Assembly: GCA_963934795.1 (NCBI GenBank)
Contig: CAWWAF010000032.1
Coordinates: 1-32,501 of the forward strand
DNA: 32,501 bases
Source of the DNA: UBA8438 sp963934795
Lineage (GTDB): Bacteria; Acidobacteriota; Vicinamibacteria; Vicinamibacterales; UBA8438
Direction: 5' to 3'
A program made the position numbers and the translations under genes. Position 1 is the stretch's first letter. Every line of letters begins with the position of its first letter. A model generated the notes under the pieces. That model did no database searches. It was not told where the DNA came from and saw nothing but the letters and a program-made list of their open reading frames with translations. Shown in pieces: positions 24,595 through 32,501 of this stretch.

Positions 24595-24942
24595 TTAGTA
24601 CCGCGGCACGGCAGGATCGACCAATTGAGACCACGCGTCGATTCCACCCTGAAGATTGTAGAGTTCGCGAAAACCCTCCTGACGGAAGTACTCAGCGGCT
24701 TGTTGACTGCGAATGCCGTGGTGACACTGGAAGACGATGGATGTGCTCCTATCCAGCCGGAGCAACGTGTCGTGATGTGCTTGATCGAGAAGGTGAGATC
24801 CGTCGATCTTCGCGAGCGATCGCTCCCACTCCGTGCGCACGTCGACCAGTTCGAGGGACGTGTCCCCGTCGAGCAGCGCCTTCAGCTCAGGCGCGGACAG
24901 CTGGCGCACGAGAGGCGCCTCGGATGTGATCGTGTCGCTCAA
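24595..24942 (-). CDS. Rhodanese-domain protein
   Basis: This 115-residue protein is a single rhodanese fold. VDVRTEWER (33-41) is the conserved structural motif and CHHGIRS (73-79) the active-site loop with catalytic Cys73, which carries a persulfide. YNLQGGIDAW (95-104) is the typical C-terminal element. These proteins transfer sulfane sulfur to thiols or serve in sulfur trafficking; the acceptor is unknown. There is no signal peptide, so it is cytoplasmic. The start is a TTG at 24942; an in-frame TAG lies three codons upstream, so no longer form exists. It lies 110 bases after the methyltransferase gene on the same strand. Confidence 0.88.
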   Translation of the reverse strand: MSDTITSEAPLVRQLSAPELKALLDGDTSLELVDVRTEWERSLAKIDGSHLLDQAHHDTLLRLDRSTSIVFQCHHGIRSQQAAEYFRQEGFRELYNLQGGIDAWSQLVDPAVPRY

Positions 24943-25052
24943 GGATGCCTAATTCTGGCCCGCCGAGCTGGCGTGGTCAACACCCGCCGGTCCGAGAGTG
25001 CGGTCAGACGCCGCCGTCGATCCAGCTGGAAGGGCGCCGACCCGGCCCGCGC

Positions 25053-25736
25053 CTACGCCCGTCCCAGGAAGATGGTGTGTCGTTCACGTTTGCGTCCGCG
25101 CGGATTCACATCCTCGCTGCGCGCAGTAAAACCGGCGGCAGCGAGTCGGTCCTCGAACGCCGACGATCCTTCTGCCGACCACACGGCCAGCAACCCGCCC
25201 GGCTGCAGCGCCTGTCGAATTCGGGTCAACCCGGGCACATCGTAGAGCTGCTTGTTCGAGTCCAGGCACCAAGCCTCTGGGCCATTGTCCACGTCGAGCA
25301 GAATGGCGTCGAACGGGCTCTCCACCGTGCGCAGGTAGTTGGCCACGTCCGCAACCTCCACCACCACACGCGGGTCGGCCAGTCGATCGGTCGCCGACTC
25401 AAATCCGAACTTGCGGTTCCAGTCGACGATCGTCTCGAAGAACTCAACCACCACCACCGACGCCCCTGGGGGCAGCACGTCAAGCGCCGCTCCGAGGGTG
25501 AAACCCAGCCCGAGGCCACCGATGAGCACGCGCGGATGGGGATTGCCCTCCAGCTCCCGCGCCGCAAAATCAGCCAGGGCCTGTTCCGACCCGGGGGCCC
25601 GGGTCGACATCAATCCCTGTCCGTCCACCTCGATGTAGTAGTCGCGTCCGTGCAGCGTCAGCGTCATCCGCCGCCGATCGGGCGTCGTCGTCGAGGCCAA
25701 GAGCTCGGGCCGCATCATTCCGGTCATGTGATTCAT
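25053..25736 (-). CDS. Spermidine-synthase-like methyltransferase
   Basis: The 227-residue protein has a class I Rossmann fold like spermidine synthases. RVLIGGLGLGFTLGAALDVL (about 68-87) is the nucleotide-binding glycine loop, VVVVEFFETIVDWNR the acidic residue at the end of strand 2, and DAILLDVDNGPEAW the motif near the catalytic Asp. The N-terminal beta-domain is short, and the gate-keeper residues of true polyamine synthases are not evident, so an SAM-dependent methyltransferase of this superfamily is the safer call. ATG 25736 is chosen although the frame is open further upstream, because upstream codons overlap the NADH dehydrogenase gene. That gene ends eight bases before it and the two are probably one operon. 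Confidence 0.75.
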   Translation of the reverse strand: MNHMTGMMRPELLASTTTPDRRRMTLTLHGRDYYIEVDGQGLMSTRAPGSEQALADFAARELEGNPHPRVLIGGLGLGFTLGAALDVLPPGASVVVVEFFETIVDWNRKFGFESATDRLADPRVVVEVADVANYLRTVESPFDAILLDVDNGPEAWCLDSNKQLYDVPGLTRIRQALQPGGLLAVWSAEGSSAFEDRLAAAGFTARSEDVNPRGRKRERHTIFLGRA

Positions 25737-25743
25737 CCTGACC

Positions 25744-26850
25744 CTAGTCGTCGTAGAAGCGCCAGCGCTTTCCGACAATGAGACGCGCGCCACGACGGTA
25801 ACTGAAGTACGACCAGGCCCACTGGAGCACCACGAAGAGGCGGTTCTTGAATCCAGCCAGATAGTAGATATGGACGACCAGCCAGGACATCCACGCCGCG
25901 AATCCGCCGAACCTGAGTCGACCCGATTGCAGGATGGCGCGACATCGACCGATGGTCGCCATCTGCCCCTTGTCGTGGAAACGGAAGTCCGGGTGTGTGC
26001 TGCCCCCCACGAGGGCTCGGATACGTTGCGCGACATACCGACCTTGCTGCAGCGCGGCCGGGGCCATCCCCGGCAGCGGGGTCCCATCGGGACCCGCCAC
26101 ATGCGCCTGGTCACCGGCGACGAATACCTCAGGGTGCCCAGGCAGGCTCAGGTCGGGTCCCGCGATCACCCGGCCCTGGCGGTCTAGCTCCGCGTCCAAC
26201 CGTTGCCCAAGGGCGGAGGCCCTGACGCCTGCCGCCCACAGGACGGTCTGGCTCAGGAGGCGTTCGGTGCCAATATCCAGACCGTCCGCGTCGATGTGCG
26301 TCACAAGGCTGCGGCTCCAGATCTGCACGCCGAGTCTCTCCAGGTCCCGCGCCGCTCGACCGGAGAGTGTCTCGTCGAACGTCGGGAGAATGCGTGGCCC
26401 CGCCTCGACCAGAATGACGCGAGCCAGCGTCCGGTCGATGTGCCGAAAGTCTTTCGCCAATGTGAAGCGACTCATCTCGCCGATGGCTCCCGCCAGCTCG
26501 ACCCCCGTCGGTGCCCCGCCGACAATGACAAAGGTAAGCAACGCGCGTTTCCGCTCAGGCGCGGTCTCCTTTTCCGCCTCCTCGAACGCGGTCAGCACGC
26601 GGCGACGGATCTCCGTCGCTTGTTCCAGTGTCTTGAGTCCCGGTGCGTGCACTTCCCACTCGTCGTGGCCGAAATACGCGTGCCGAGACCCGCAGGCCAG
26701 GAGGAGGTAGTCGTAGGGGTACTCAGACGAATCGCTGATCACCACCCGTCGAGACCGATCGACGTCGCCGACCTGTTCCTGTACGACCCGGATGTTGCGT
26801 GCGTGCGACAGGATGCCGTCAATCGTCGGGGCAGCGACCGTGAGCCGCAT
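25744..26850 (-). pseudogene. Type II NADH dehydrogenase, N-terminally truncated
   Basis: Type II NADH dehydrogenases pass electrons from NADH to quinone through FAD. The 368 residues here contain the NADH-binding Rossmann motif FVIVGGAPTGVELAGAI, the second FAD motif EVFVAGDQAHV, and the hydrophobic C-terminal tail (AAWMSWLVVHIYYLAGFKNRL) that binds the membrane. The first 60-70 residues of the family, with the FAD-binding GxGxxG, are absent: recognisable homology starts at VAAPTIDGILSHARNIRVV. Upstream the frame is open for only 20 codons back to a TAA (26913-26911), which ends a signal-peptide-like ORF in the same frame. A deletion or rearrangement probably removed the 5' end. The remaining product would not hold FAD normally. 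Assembly error is possible. Confidence 0.65.
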
Positions 26851-26910
26851 CGCCCGGAGAGTCTTGCCGGTCTTCTCCGCGGCGAACGGTTCGCTCGCGT
26901 CGTCGACCGG

Positions 26911-26994
26911 TTACGGCGCTGGACTCTGCGCGAGCGCGGCGCCAGCGCACAGTCCGACGAACAATTGGGTCGCTCCGAACGCAAGGCGTGTCAT
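26911..26994 (-). pseudogene. Orphan signal-peptide ORF fused in frame to the NADH dehydrogenase remnant
   Basis: ATG 26994 opens 27 codons that form a near-perfect signal peptide (MTRLAFGATQLFVGLCAGAA then LAQSPAP) and ends at TAA. A -10-like TAAGAT (27011-27006) lies just upstream. The frame continues after the TAA for 20 codons into the truncated NADH dehydrogenase. It looks like the 5' end of an unrelated secreted-protein gene. Confidence 0.45.
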
Positions 26995-27156
26995 AGGCGT
27001 GCGTAATCTTAGACGTTCACCAGACGCCATCGGACTTACATACCTCACGCTGGTCCCGCGTGCCCGGCTATCATGGCTGCTGCGTCGTCTAAGTCGACCA
27101 GGGTGGGCGGTCCCGGACTCGGGGGCGACGTCCGACCCGGGTCGCGACTGAGGTAC

Positions 27157-27681
27157 ATGATGAGGAACGGCTGTATTTTCGCGCTGCTGATTCTGGCGAC
27201 GGTTGGATCCGCGGCTCAGGCGGCGCAGGAGCCATCTGACACCGAAGCCCTGCGCGCTCGCGTCCAAGCACTGGAAGACGTCGTCGATCAGCTGTTGGAC
27301 CATGTGGCCCGTTTGGAAACGGCGGTCCCCATTGGCGTCACGCTGACCTGCGATCCTCCGGGACGGGACCACGTCACGTCGGCGGGTGGACTCGGCATCC
27401 TGGTGTCATGCGACGGCATCGAACCGATCCTCGAAGGCTACCGAGTCATTGTGCGCCTGACCAACCCGAACGCGGTCGACATCGGCGACGTGCGCGCCGT
27501 GCTCCTGCATGGGGATGACGCGACCACCGGTGTCGCGGAAAATCCGGTCGGTGGTTACCTCACCGGCGACATCCCGCCCGGCGACAGCGCGGAAATGGTC
27601 TTCCTGGTCCCCGCGTCGCTGGAGGACAACCCCTATCTCACCCTGACGCGGATCGAAGTAGGGACGACCGGGAGTCGGTAG
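27157..27681 (+). CDS. Secreted protein with short coiled coil, unknown function
   Basis: I do not recognise this 174-residue protein. It has a signal peptide (about residues 1-24, ending AAQAAQ), a short heptad-patterned helix (LRARVQALEDVVDQLLDHVARLE, about 31-53, listed here as the coiled coil) and a beta-rich C-terminal domain (VRLTNPNAVDIGDVRAVLLH, PPGDSAEMVFLVP) reminiscent of immunoglobulin-like folds. The latter ends by leading straight into the helicase gene five bases downstream. The start could be ATG 27157 or 27160; an ATG at 27073 would put a charged stretch before the signal peptide and is unlikely. The gene is divergent from the truncated dehydrogenase region. Confidence 0.7.
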   Translation: MMRNGCIFALLILATVGSAAQAAQEPSDTEALRARVQALEDVVDQLLDHVARLETAVPIGVTLTCDPPGRDHVTSAGGLGILVSCDGIEPILEGYRVIVRLTNPNAVDIGDVRAVLLHGDDATTGVAENPVGGYLTGDIPPGDSAEMVFLVPASLEDNPYLTLTRIEVGTTGSR

Positions 27682-27686
27682 TCCCT

Positions 27687-29711
27687 TTGCTTCAACGGTT
27701 CATCGACAGCTTCTGCCGGGCCGTCACCGGGGAAATGGAATCCATGCGCGAGCGCATGGGGCCCTACGAGATCCCTGCGACCGACGGGGAGCAACTGGAC
27801 GACGCGCCGGGCCGCGATCGGGTCGCCTACCGCTTCACGCTGCACCAGAGCAGCGACAAGCTGGTGCAAGGTGGCGAGTGCAATCTGGTCACCGACCGCA
27901 GCGATGTGCTGGTTACGGTCGTCTCTATCGACGGCGCCCAGATCGTCCTCAGCAGCGACCGGGCCCTCGATCTGCCCGATGGCCGGGCCACACTCGTCAT
28001 CTACCCCTGGTTTCTTTACGAACGGCTACAGGAGGCGCTGCGTGGGCTCGGTGAGCAGGACGGGTTCCACACCGATACCGCGCTGTCGCTGTTCGGCAAC
28101 GCGCCCGCATCCCAACTGACGGTGAGCGGCGCGCCGACCGACCACCTCGCCGACGCGCTCAACGCCAGTCAACGCCAGGCGGTTGATCTCTGTTTACGCA
28201 CGACGCCGGCCTTCGTCTGGGGCCCGCCCGGCACGGGCAAGACCACCACGCTCGGCTACATCGTGCTGTCCCTGTTGCAGCGGGGCCAACGGCTGCTGGT
28301 CACCTCGACCACCAACGCCGCTGTCGACCAGGCGTTGAGTCGCCTGGCTCAGATCGAGGACGGCGGGGCCGCCATCAACCGCGGCGAGGTCGTGCGACTG
28401 GGACAGACGCAGGCCGACACCCACGGCGCCGGTCTGCCGCAGGTCGTGGAGCGCCGCTACGCGGAAACCCACACCCGTATCGCGGCTCTGGAGCAACGCC
28501 ATGCTCGCCGGTTGCTCGAATTGACGATAGGGAACGCGTTGTTGGCGGACCTCAGGGCCAACGCGGATGCCTCGCAGCTGGGGCTCTTCGGCACCACCAA
28601 CGTCGCAGCGGTCGACCCTGAACGCGTGGCCAGCCTGCTGCGGGGATCCGACGCTACGCGTCTCGCGACGCTCTCTGTGGAACAGCAGACCCGTCTCGTG
28701 GAACGGCGGCTTGGGCGCCTGGAGCAGGCGGTCCAACTCAGCGTCGAGCGGAGTCAACAGCTCCGCCACGACCTCCGAACGCGGGAGGGCGCGGTCGTAT
28801 CGGCCGCACGTCTGGTGTTGGCGACGATGACCAATGTGTACATGAGTTCGTTGATGTCCGATCAGCGGTTCGACGCCGTCATCGTCGAAGAAGCGGGCAT
28901 GGCCGTGCTCCCCACTCTGTTCTACTGCGCCAGTCTCGCCACATCCCGCGTGATCATGGTTGGGGACCCTCAGCAACTACCCCCTATCGTCCAATCGTCC
29001 GAGCCTTTCGTGCAGCGGGCCATGGGACGCAACATCTTCGACATCACGGTCCCAGAGCCCCACCGGAGCGACCTCGTCGTCATGCTGGATACCCAGTACC
29101 GCATGCACCCGCGTATTGGCGATCTCGTGGGCGGGCTGTTTTACGGCGGACGCCTGCGACACGGCGACGTGACCCGCGACACGCACCGCATCGCCGCGTG
29201 CGCACCGTGCCCCGGTGCCGCCGTCGTCGTGGTCGACACCGACGGCTCGTCGACCTGTGCCACACCTGTCCGCAGCTACTCTCGGTTCAACGAGGGGCAC
29301 GCTGCCATCGCGGTGGACATGGCGCGACAGGCCGTTGAGGCCGGGGCGGGAACGGTGGCAATCATCGCTCCCTACGTCGAACAGGTACGGCTCATCGGCC
29401 GGCTCCTTACCGCCAACCCCGCCTTGTCCGATCGGGTTGAATGCCGCACCGTCCATCGTTTCCAGGGCGGCGAGCGCGATGTCGTGGTCGTCGACACGGT
29501 GGACGCCGAACCATTGCCGCCTGGCCGGTTGCTGTCGGACAGGCGGCCGTTGTCTTCGGCGTCCAACCTCATCAACGTGAGCCTCTCTCGCGCCCGCGGG
29601 AAGCTCGTGATCGTCGCCGACGCTCCATACTTCCGCCGCCGCGATCCGGCCGGCATCATCGATCGCGTGCTGACTGCGGCGCAGGAGCTGGGCACGATCG
29701 TGAGCCCCTAG
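27687..29711 (+). CDS. SF1 helicase of the Upf1/DNA2-like family
   Basis: The 674-residue protein has an N-terminal beta-barrel region (about 50-110) and two RecA-like ATPase lobes. All SF1 motifs are visible: motif I GPPGTGKTTT (179-188), motif II VIVEEAGMA, motif III VGDPQQLPPI, motif IV LDTQYRMHPRIGDLVG, motif V TVHRFQGGERDVVVVD and motif VI NVSLSRARGKLVIV. A long helical insertion (about 255-370) with many Gln/Arg lies between motifs Ia and II. Such enzymes unwind RNA or DNA using ATP; the substrate cannot be told. The start is TTG 27687, with ATG 27735 as an alternative. It follows a secreted-protein gene at five bases, an odd partner for a cytoplasmic helicase. Confidence 0.87.
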   Translation: MLQRFIDSFCRAVTGEMESMRERMGPYEIPATDGEQLDDAPGRDRVAYRFTLHQSSDKLVQGGECNLVTDRSDVLVTVVSIDGAQIVLSSDRALDLPDGRATLVIYPWFLYERLQEALRGLGEQDGFHTDTALSLFGNAPASQLTVSGAPTDHLADALNASQRQAVDLCLRTTPAFVWGPPGTGKTTTLGYIVLSLLQRGQRLLVTSTTNAAVDQALSRLAQIEDGGAAINRGEVVRLGQTQADTHGAGLPQVVERRYAETHTRIAALEQRHARRLLELTIGNALLADLRANADASQLGLFGTTNVAAVDPERVASLLRGSDATRLATLSVEQQTRLVERRLGRLEQAVQLSVERSQQLRHDLRTREGAVVSAARLVLATMTNVYMSSLMSDQRFDAVIVEEAGMAVLPTLFYCASLATSRVIMVGDPQQLPPIVQSSEPFVQRAMGRNIFDITVPEPHRSDLVVMLDTQYRMHPRIGDLVGGLFYGGRLRHGDVTRDTHRIAACAPCPGAAVVVVDTDGSSTCATPVRSYSRFNEGHAAIAVDMARQAVEAGAGTVAIIAPYVEQVRLIGRLLTANPALSDRVECRTVHRFQGGERDVVVVDTVDAEPLPPGRLLSDRRPLSSASNLINVSLSRARGKLVIVADAPYFRRRDPAGIIDRVLTAAQELGTIVSP

Positions 29712-29730
29712 CGTGCCCGGATGCGACCCG

Positions 29731-30774
29731 TCAGTGGGCTGACGCCTGCAGATGCTCACGTAGCAGGTCACGCCCGAAATCACCGTTGAAGTCGCGCCAG
29801 ACCGAATGGACGTGGTTGCCATCACCCTGGAAGTTGTCGTATTCGATCAAGAAAGTTGGCCCCTGCACCCGGTAGTAGTGCTGTTCGCCCCGCTCGGTCG
29901 GCCCCGCCCACGCAAAGGTGATGTTCTCAAGCCCCGCATCGCGGATGCTCGCCATCCGCTCGGCCGCAATGTCACTCGCCATGATGGACGTGTAGGCGCC
30001 GACGACATCCAAGAGCAACTCGCGTTGCATCGCGTTGAGAGAGGATGCCTGGACGCCGACCGGCGACAGCGGATCGATATCCACCTCGGCCCCGGTCAGG
30101 ATGTCATCCGGCGCCACATCTTCCAGAATGGCCGCGCTACGCTGGGACGCGTCAAGCGCGGTGACCAGTGCACGGGCCGCATCCTCGCGCTCTCGGAGGA
30201 CTCTGAGGCCAGCCTTGGGCCCGGTCCGAACCTGCGCGGGATTGGACCCGAAGAAATACGGTGAGGCCGCCACCGCGTTGCCGTCCACCACCGTGAAGTG
30301 CATCGACATGTGATGCCCCTCGAAACGCCAGCCCCAGGCGCCGTCGGTCGACGGAGTCCCAAAGACTGAAAACAAGTATGTTTCGGGGTCTCTGACCAGT
30401 CGACCGTTGGGCTCGAGCGCCCGCAGGACGGTTTCCAGGTCCATGATGGCGGTGGCCGTCAGATAGCCGCGCTGGCTGAGTCCGGCGCTCAGCAAATCGT
30501 GCGCCCGGGCGCGTTGGGCGTCGGTCATGGCCTTGAGTGTCAATCCATTCCGAGGAAACATCTCCGTCGGAATGAAATGCCACTGCGTCCGTTCATCGGC
30601 CTCGAACGCAAAGGCCGCCTGGGCTCGCTGGTCGGGGGTCAAGCTCTCGAGGAATCGGTTCGCGGCCGTCGCCATGGTCGAGGCGGACCGTTCCGCCGCC
30701 ACCATCGCCGTCACCACGGACAACGACACGACGACCAGAACCAACAGAAGACGCGACGATTGGAGAAGCCTCAT
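29731..30774 (-). CDS. Secreted DUF3500 protein
   Basis: This 347-residue protein has a signal peptide (residues 1-28, SVVTAMVAAE) and the features I associate with DUF3500: FLESLTPDQRAQAAFAFE near the start, ERTQWHFIPTEMFPRNGL, FSVFGTPSTDGAWGWRFEGH, HHMSMHFTVVDGN, SPYFFGSNPA and the C-terminal FLIEYDNFQGDGNHVHSVWR. Conserved His residues (GHHMSMH, NHVH) and Asp suggest metal binding, an inference; the family function is unknown. The start is ATG 30774, where the signal peptide begins. It converges with the helicase gene across a 19-base gap. Confidence 0.83.
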   Translation of the reverse strand: MRLLQSSRLLLVLVVVSLSVVTAMVAAERSASTMATAANRFLESLTPDQRAQAAFAFEADERTQWHFIPTEMFPRNGLTLKAMTDAQRARAHDLLSAGLSQRGYLTATAIMDLETVLRALEPNGRLVRDPETYLFSVFGTPSTDGAWGWRFEGHHMSMHFTVVDGNAVAASPYFFGSNPAQVRTGPKAGLRVLREREDAARALVTALDASQRSAAILEDVAPDDILTGAEVDIDPLSPVGVQASSLNAMQRELLLDVVGAYTSIMASDIAAERMASIRDAGLENITFAWAGPTERGEQHYYRVQGPTFLIEYDNFQGDGNHVHSVWRDFNGDFGRDLLREHLQASAH

Positions 30775-31005
30775 ACCTGATCTCACTTTCCTCAACTCGG
30801 GCAACCCCGCTCGACTCGGGCCACCACGCTGTGGGCGAGCCCCAAGAATAGTCTCGAGCGCGCAGACCAGCAAGGTGCCACGGCCCTCTGCGTCTCGCCA
30901 CGCGGCGCTCACGCCCCTCGCGCATTTGGCCATGCACAGCCCGTCGAGTTATTCTCGCCGTGGGCCTCGCCGCACGCAACGAGGTCGTCGTCGGAATGCG
31001 GGAGG

Positions 31006-31047
31006 CCGGTTCAACTGAACCGGCGTCTCAGCACTCGGACCTGAGGC
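31006..31047 (+). promoter_or_regulatory. Two adjacent hairpins upstream of lysC, including hairpin repeat copy 2
   Basis: CCGGTTCA (31006-31013) and TGAACCGG (31016-31023) are a perfect inverted repeat, better suited to a protein operator than to an RNA loop because only two bases separate the arms. Next, GTCTCAG (31025-31031) pairs with CTGAGGC (31041-31047) around nine bases. The second unit resembles the hairpin at 20609. They lie about 80-120 bases before lysC. No lysine riboswitch pattern is recognisable. The rest of the 354-base gap 30775-31128 shows nothing. Confidence 0.4.
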
Positions 31048-31128
31048 AGGCTTCACCGGAACACGCACGGCGCCGCAAGCGGTCGAGAACAGACTGGTGC
31101 GACGCCACATCCAAAGGACACTTCAGTA

Positions 31129-32358
31129 GTGGCGACCCTTGTCCAAAAATACGGCGGCACGTCTCTGGGCGACGCCGACAAGATCAAATTCGTGGCGCAG
31201 CGCATCGCAGGCGCGCGCGCCAAGGGGAATGACGTCGCCGTCGTGGTGTCGGCGATGGGCAAGACCACCGACGCGCTGATCGCGCTGGCCGATTCTCTGA
31301 GTTCCTCTCCAGAGCCACGCGAGATGGACCTGCTGCTGTCTACCGGGGAAATCGTCTCGTCGACGCTCATGGCGATGGCGCTGCGGGAGATGGGCGTGCC
31401 GTCGATCAGTATGGGCGGTGCGCAGGCCGGAATCCGCACCGACACCGCCCACGGGCGCGCGTCCATCGTGCATCTCGACCCCGCGCGCGTCCGGCAGGAG
31501 CTGGACGCCGGCACCGTCGTCATCATCGCCGGGTTCCAAGGCGTCAACGACGAGATGGACATCACCACGCTGGGACGAGGCGGGTCCGACACCACGGCCG
31601 TGGCCGTCGCGGTCGCGCTCAAGGCGGACCGCTGCGAGATCTACACAGACGTTGATGGTATCTACACTGCCGATCCCCGTGTGGTGCCGGACGCGAGAAA
31701 ACTGACCGAGATCGGCTACGAGGAAATGCTGGAGCTGGCGACCTACGGAGCGAAGATGCACCCCCGCTCGATCGAGCTGGCCGCCTGGTACAAGCTCCCC
31801 GTGCTCGTCGCGTCGAGCACCAAAGACGTGCCGGGCACGCTCATCCACGATACGGGTTCCGACGGAGACAACGAGATGGAGATTAGCAACAAGGTGCGCG
31901 GCGTGACGTACGAGCGGAATGTCGCCCGGGTCACCATTCGCGGAGTGGCGGACAACCCCGGCATCTCGGCGCGGGTCTTCGAACCCCTGACCGCCGCCAA
32001 CATCAGCGTGGATACGATCGTCCAGAACGCGAGCACCGAGCGTCTCACGGACCTCTCGTTCACGGTCGAAAGCCGAGACGTCACACAGGCCCTGGAGGTC
32101 ACCCGTCGGGTGGCGACGAAGATCGGGGCGACCGATTGCGTCGCGCATGATCACCTCGGCAACGTCAGCATCGTCGGTACCGGCATGCAGAACGCCCCCG
32201 GGTTCGCGTCGCGGATGTTTCGTGCCCTCGCGGACGCGGGGATCAACATCGAGATGATCACCACCTCGCAGATACGGATCACTTGCCTGGTGGACGAGTC
32301 ACAGGTCGCCGAGGCCGTGAAGGTCCTCCACGACGCCTTCGAGGTTGGCGAAGCATAG
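31129..32358 (+). CDS. lysC: Aspartokinase
   Basis: Aspartokinase phosphorylates aspartate, the first step towards lysine, threonine and methionine. The 409-residue monofunctional enzyme starts with the kinase domain: VQKYGGTSLGDADKI (5-19), GRGGSDTTAVAVA and DVDGIYTADPRVV. Two C-terminal ACT domains follow (about 265-400; EISNKVRGVTYERNVARVTI and NVSIVGTGMQNAPGFA), where lysine or threonine inhibit. There is no fused homoserine dehydrogenase. The start is GTG 31129 after AAAGGA. An internal second start for a beta subunit is not evident. Two hairpins lie 80-120 bases upstream. Confidence 0.94.
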   Translation: MATLVQKYGGTSLGDADKIKFVAQRIAGARAKGNDVAVVVSAMGKTTDALIALADSLSSSPEPREMDLLLSTGEIVSSTLMAMALREMGVPSISMGGAQAGIRTDTAHGRASIVHLDPARVRQELDAGTVVIIAGFQGVNDEMDITTLGRGGSDTTAVAVAVALKADRCEIYTDVDGIYTADPRVVPDARKLTEIGYEEMLELATYGAKMHPRSIELAAWYKLPVLVASSTKDVPGTLIHDTGSDGDNEMEISNKVRGVTYERNVARVTIRGVADNPGISARVFEPLTAANISVDTIVQNASTERLTDLSFTVESRDVTQALEVTRRVATKIGATDCVAHDHLGNVSIVGTGMQNAPGFASRMFRALADAGINIEMITTSQIRITCLVDESQVAEAVKVLHDAFEVGEA

Positions 32359-32399
32359 GACACGGCTGGCCTCCCGATGCGGTTGTCGACAGAACGCGA

Positions 32400-32501
32400 A
32401 TGCCACATCCCGAGAACTGTCTCACCTGCGGCTTCCTGACCCTACGAGCACAGGAGTATCTCGCGATCGACCGCGAGGCGCTGTCCCCTGAGCGGGCGCC
32501 G
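32400..32501 (+). CDS. Start of an unknown CxxC protein, cut by window edge
   Basis: ATG 32400 opens 34 codons that run off the window: MPHPENCLTCGFLTLRAQEY, then LAIDREALSPERAP. The residue mix is protein-like and CLTC could be one half of a zinc site. There is no strong RBS. I do not recognise it. The 41 bases between lysC and this start show nothing else. Confidence 0.5.
   Translation, partial: MPHPENCLTCGFLTLRAQEYLAIDREALSPERAP

Noticed and set aside
27073..27156. Earlier ATG for the secreted coiled-coil protein
   Set aside because: Would place about 28 polar, Gly/Arg-rich residues before the signal peptide.
31006..31023. GGTTCAA resembling a tRNA T-arm
   Set aside because: No acceptor stem, D-arm or anticodon arm at proper spacing.
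1..32501. Search for CRISPR arrays, insertion sequences, integrases, toxin-antitoxin pairs and tRNAs
   Set aside because: No regularly spaced repeats, transposase motifs, integrase or tRNA-like folds seen by eye.

Overview
The window is chromosomal DNA from a high-GC bacterium with dense gene packing on both strands, many start-codon overlaps and frequent GTG/TTG starts. The mix of genes points to Acidobacteriota, most likely a Vicinamibacteria-like lineage. The clues are a lexA-imuA-imuB-dnaE2 cassette, several secreted PQQ-type propeller proteins, DUF3500 and DUF4399 proteins, an M1 peptidase lipoprotein and a dihydroorotase of the 'DDQVH' type. This placement is inferred from gene content, not from a marker-gene tree. 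I see no rRNA, tRNA, insertion sequence, prophage or CRISPR array.

Layout. 1-538 has no convincing gene but holds a run of stem-loops and a small minus-strand ORF with a strong ribosome binding site. 504-1847 is a two-gene stress module: an ECF sigma factor behind an ECF-type promoter, then an overlapping membrane protein that joins an anti-sigma-like cytoplasmic part to an extracytoplasmic thioredoxin domain. 1984-5218 holds pyrC, a DUF4399 lipoprotein, a small membrane protein and a hemerythrin-like protein. 5204-8378 (minus) encodes a large M1 aminopeptidase lipoprotein and a small secreted protein. 8427-9970 encodes an FMN-binding protein and a NosR/NapH-like polyferredoxin, which together resemble a NosR cut in two. 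10002-11153 is a DUF418 membrane protein gene broken by one in-frame TAA. 11187-14318 holds bioB, a secreted protein of unknown function and a PQQ-type propeller protein.

14385-20372 is the DNA-damage mutagenesis operon. A perfect inverted repeat overlaps the lexA promoter, and lexA, imuA, imuB and dnaE2 follow with short gaps or overlaps, so LexA probably controls itself and the error-prone polymerase set as one unit. 20421-20627 is a gene remnant. A sugar dehydrogenase-like propeller (20719-22152) converges on an ACT/DUF5612-like protein. A cold-shock gene follows, whose predicted 5' leader starts with two GNRA-tetraloop hairpins.

23478-26994 (minus) holds a metallo-beta-lactamase-fold protein, a rhodanese, a spermidine-synthase-like methyltransferase and a type II NADH dehydrogenase gene that lacks its N-terminal FAD-binding part and appears joined to a stray signal peptide. 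27157-29711 pairs a secreted coiled-coil protein with an Upf1-like SF1 helicase. The window ends with a DUF3500 protein, aspartokinase behind a leader with two hairpins, and the start of an unknown CxxC protein cut by the window edge.

The points most worth checking are the sigma/thioredoxin fusion, the SOS box, the split NosR pair, the broken DUF418 and NADH dehydrogenase genes, the cold-shock leader, the stem-loop cluster at the left edge, and the many genes whose -10-like hexamer sits 6-8 bases before the start codon.
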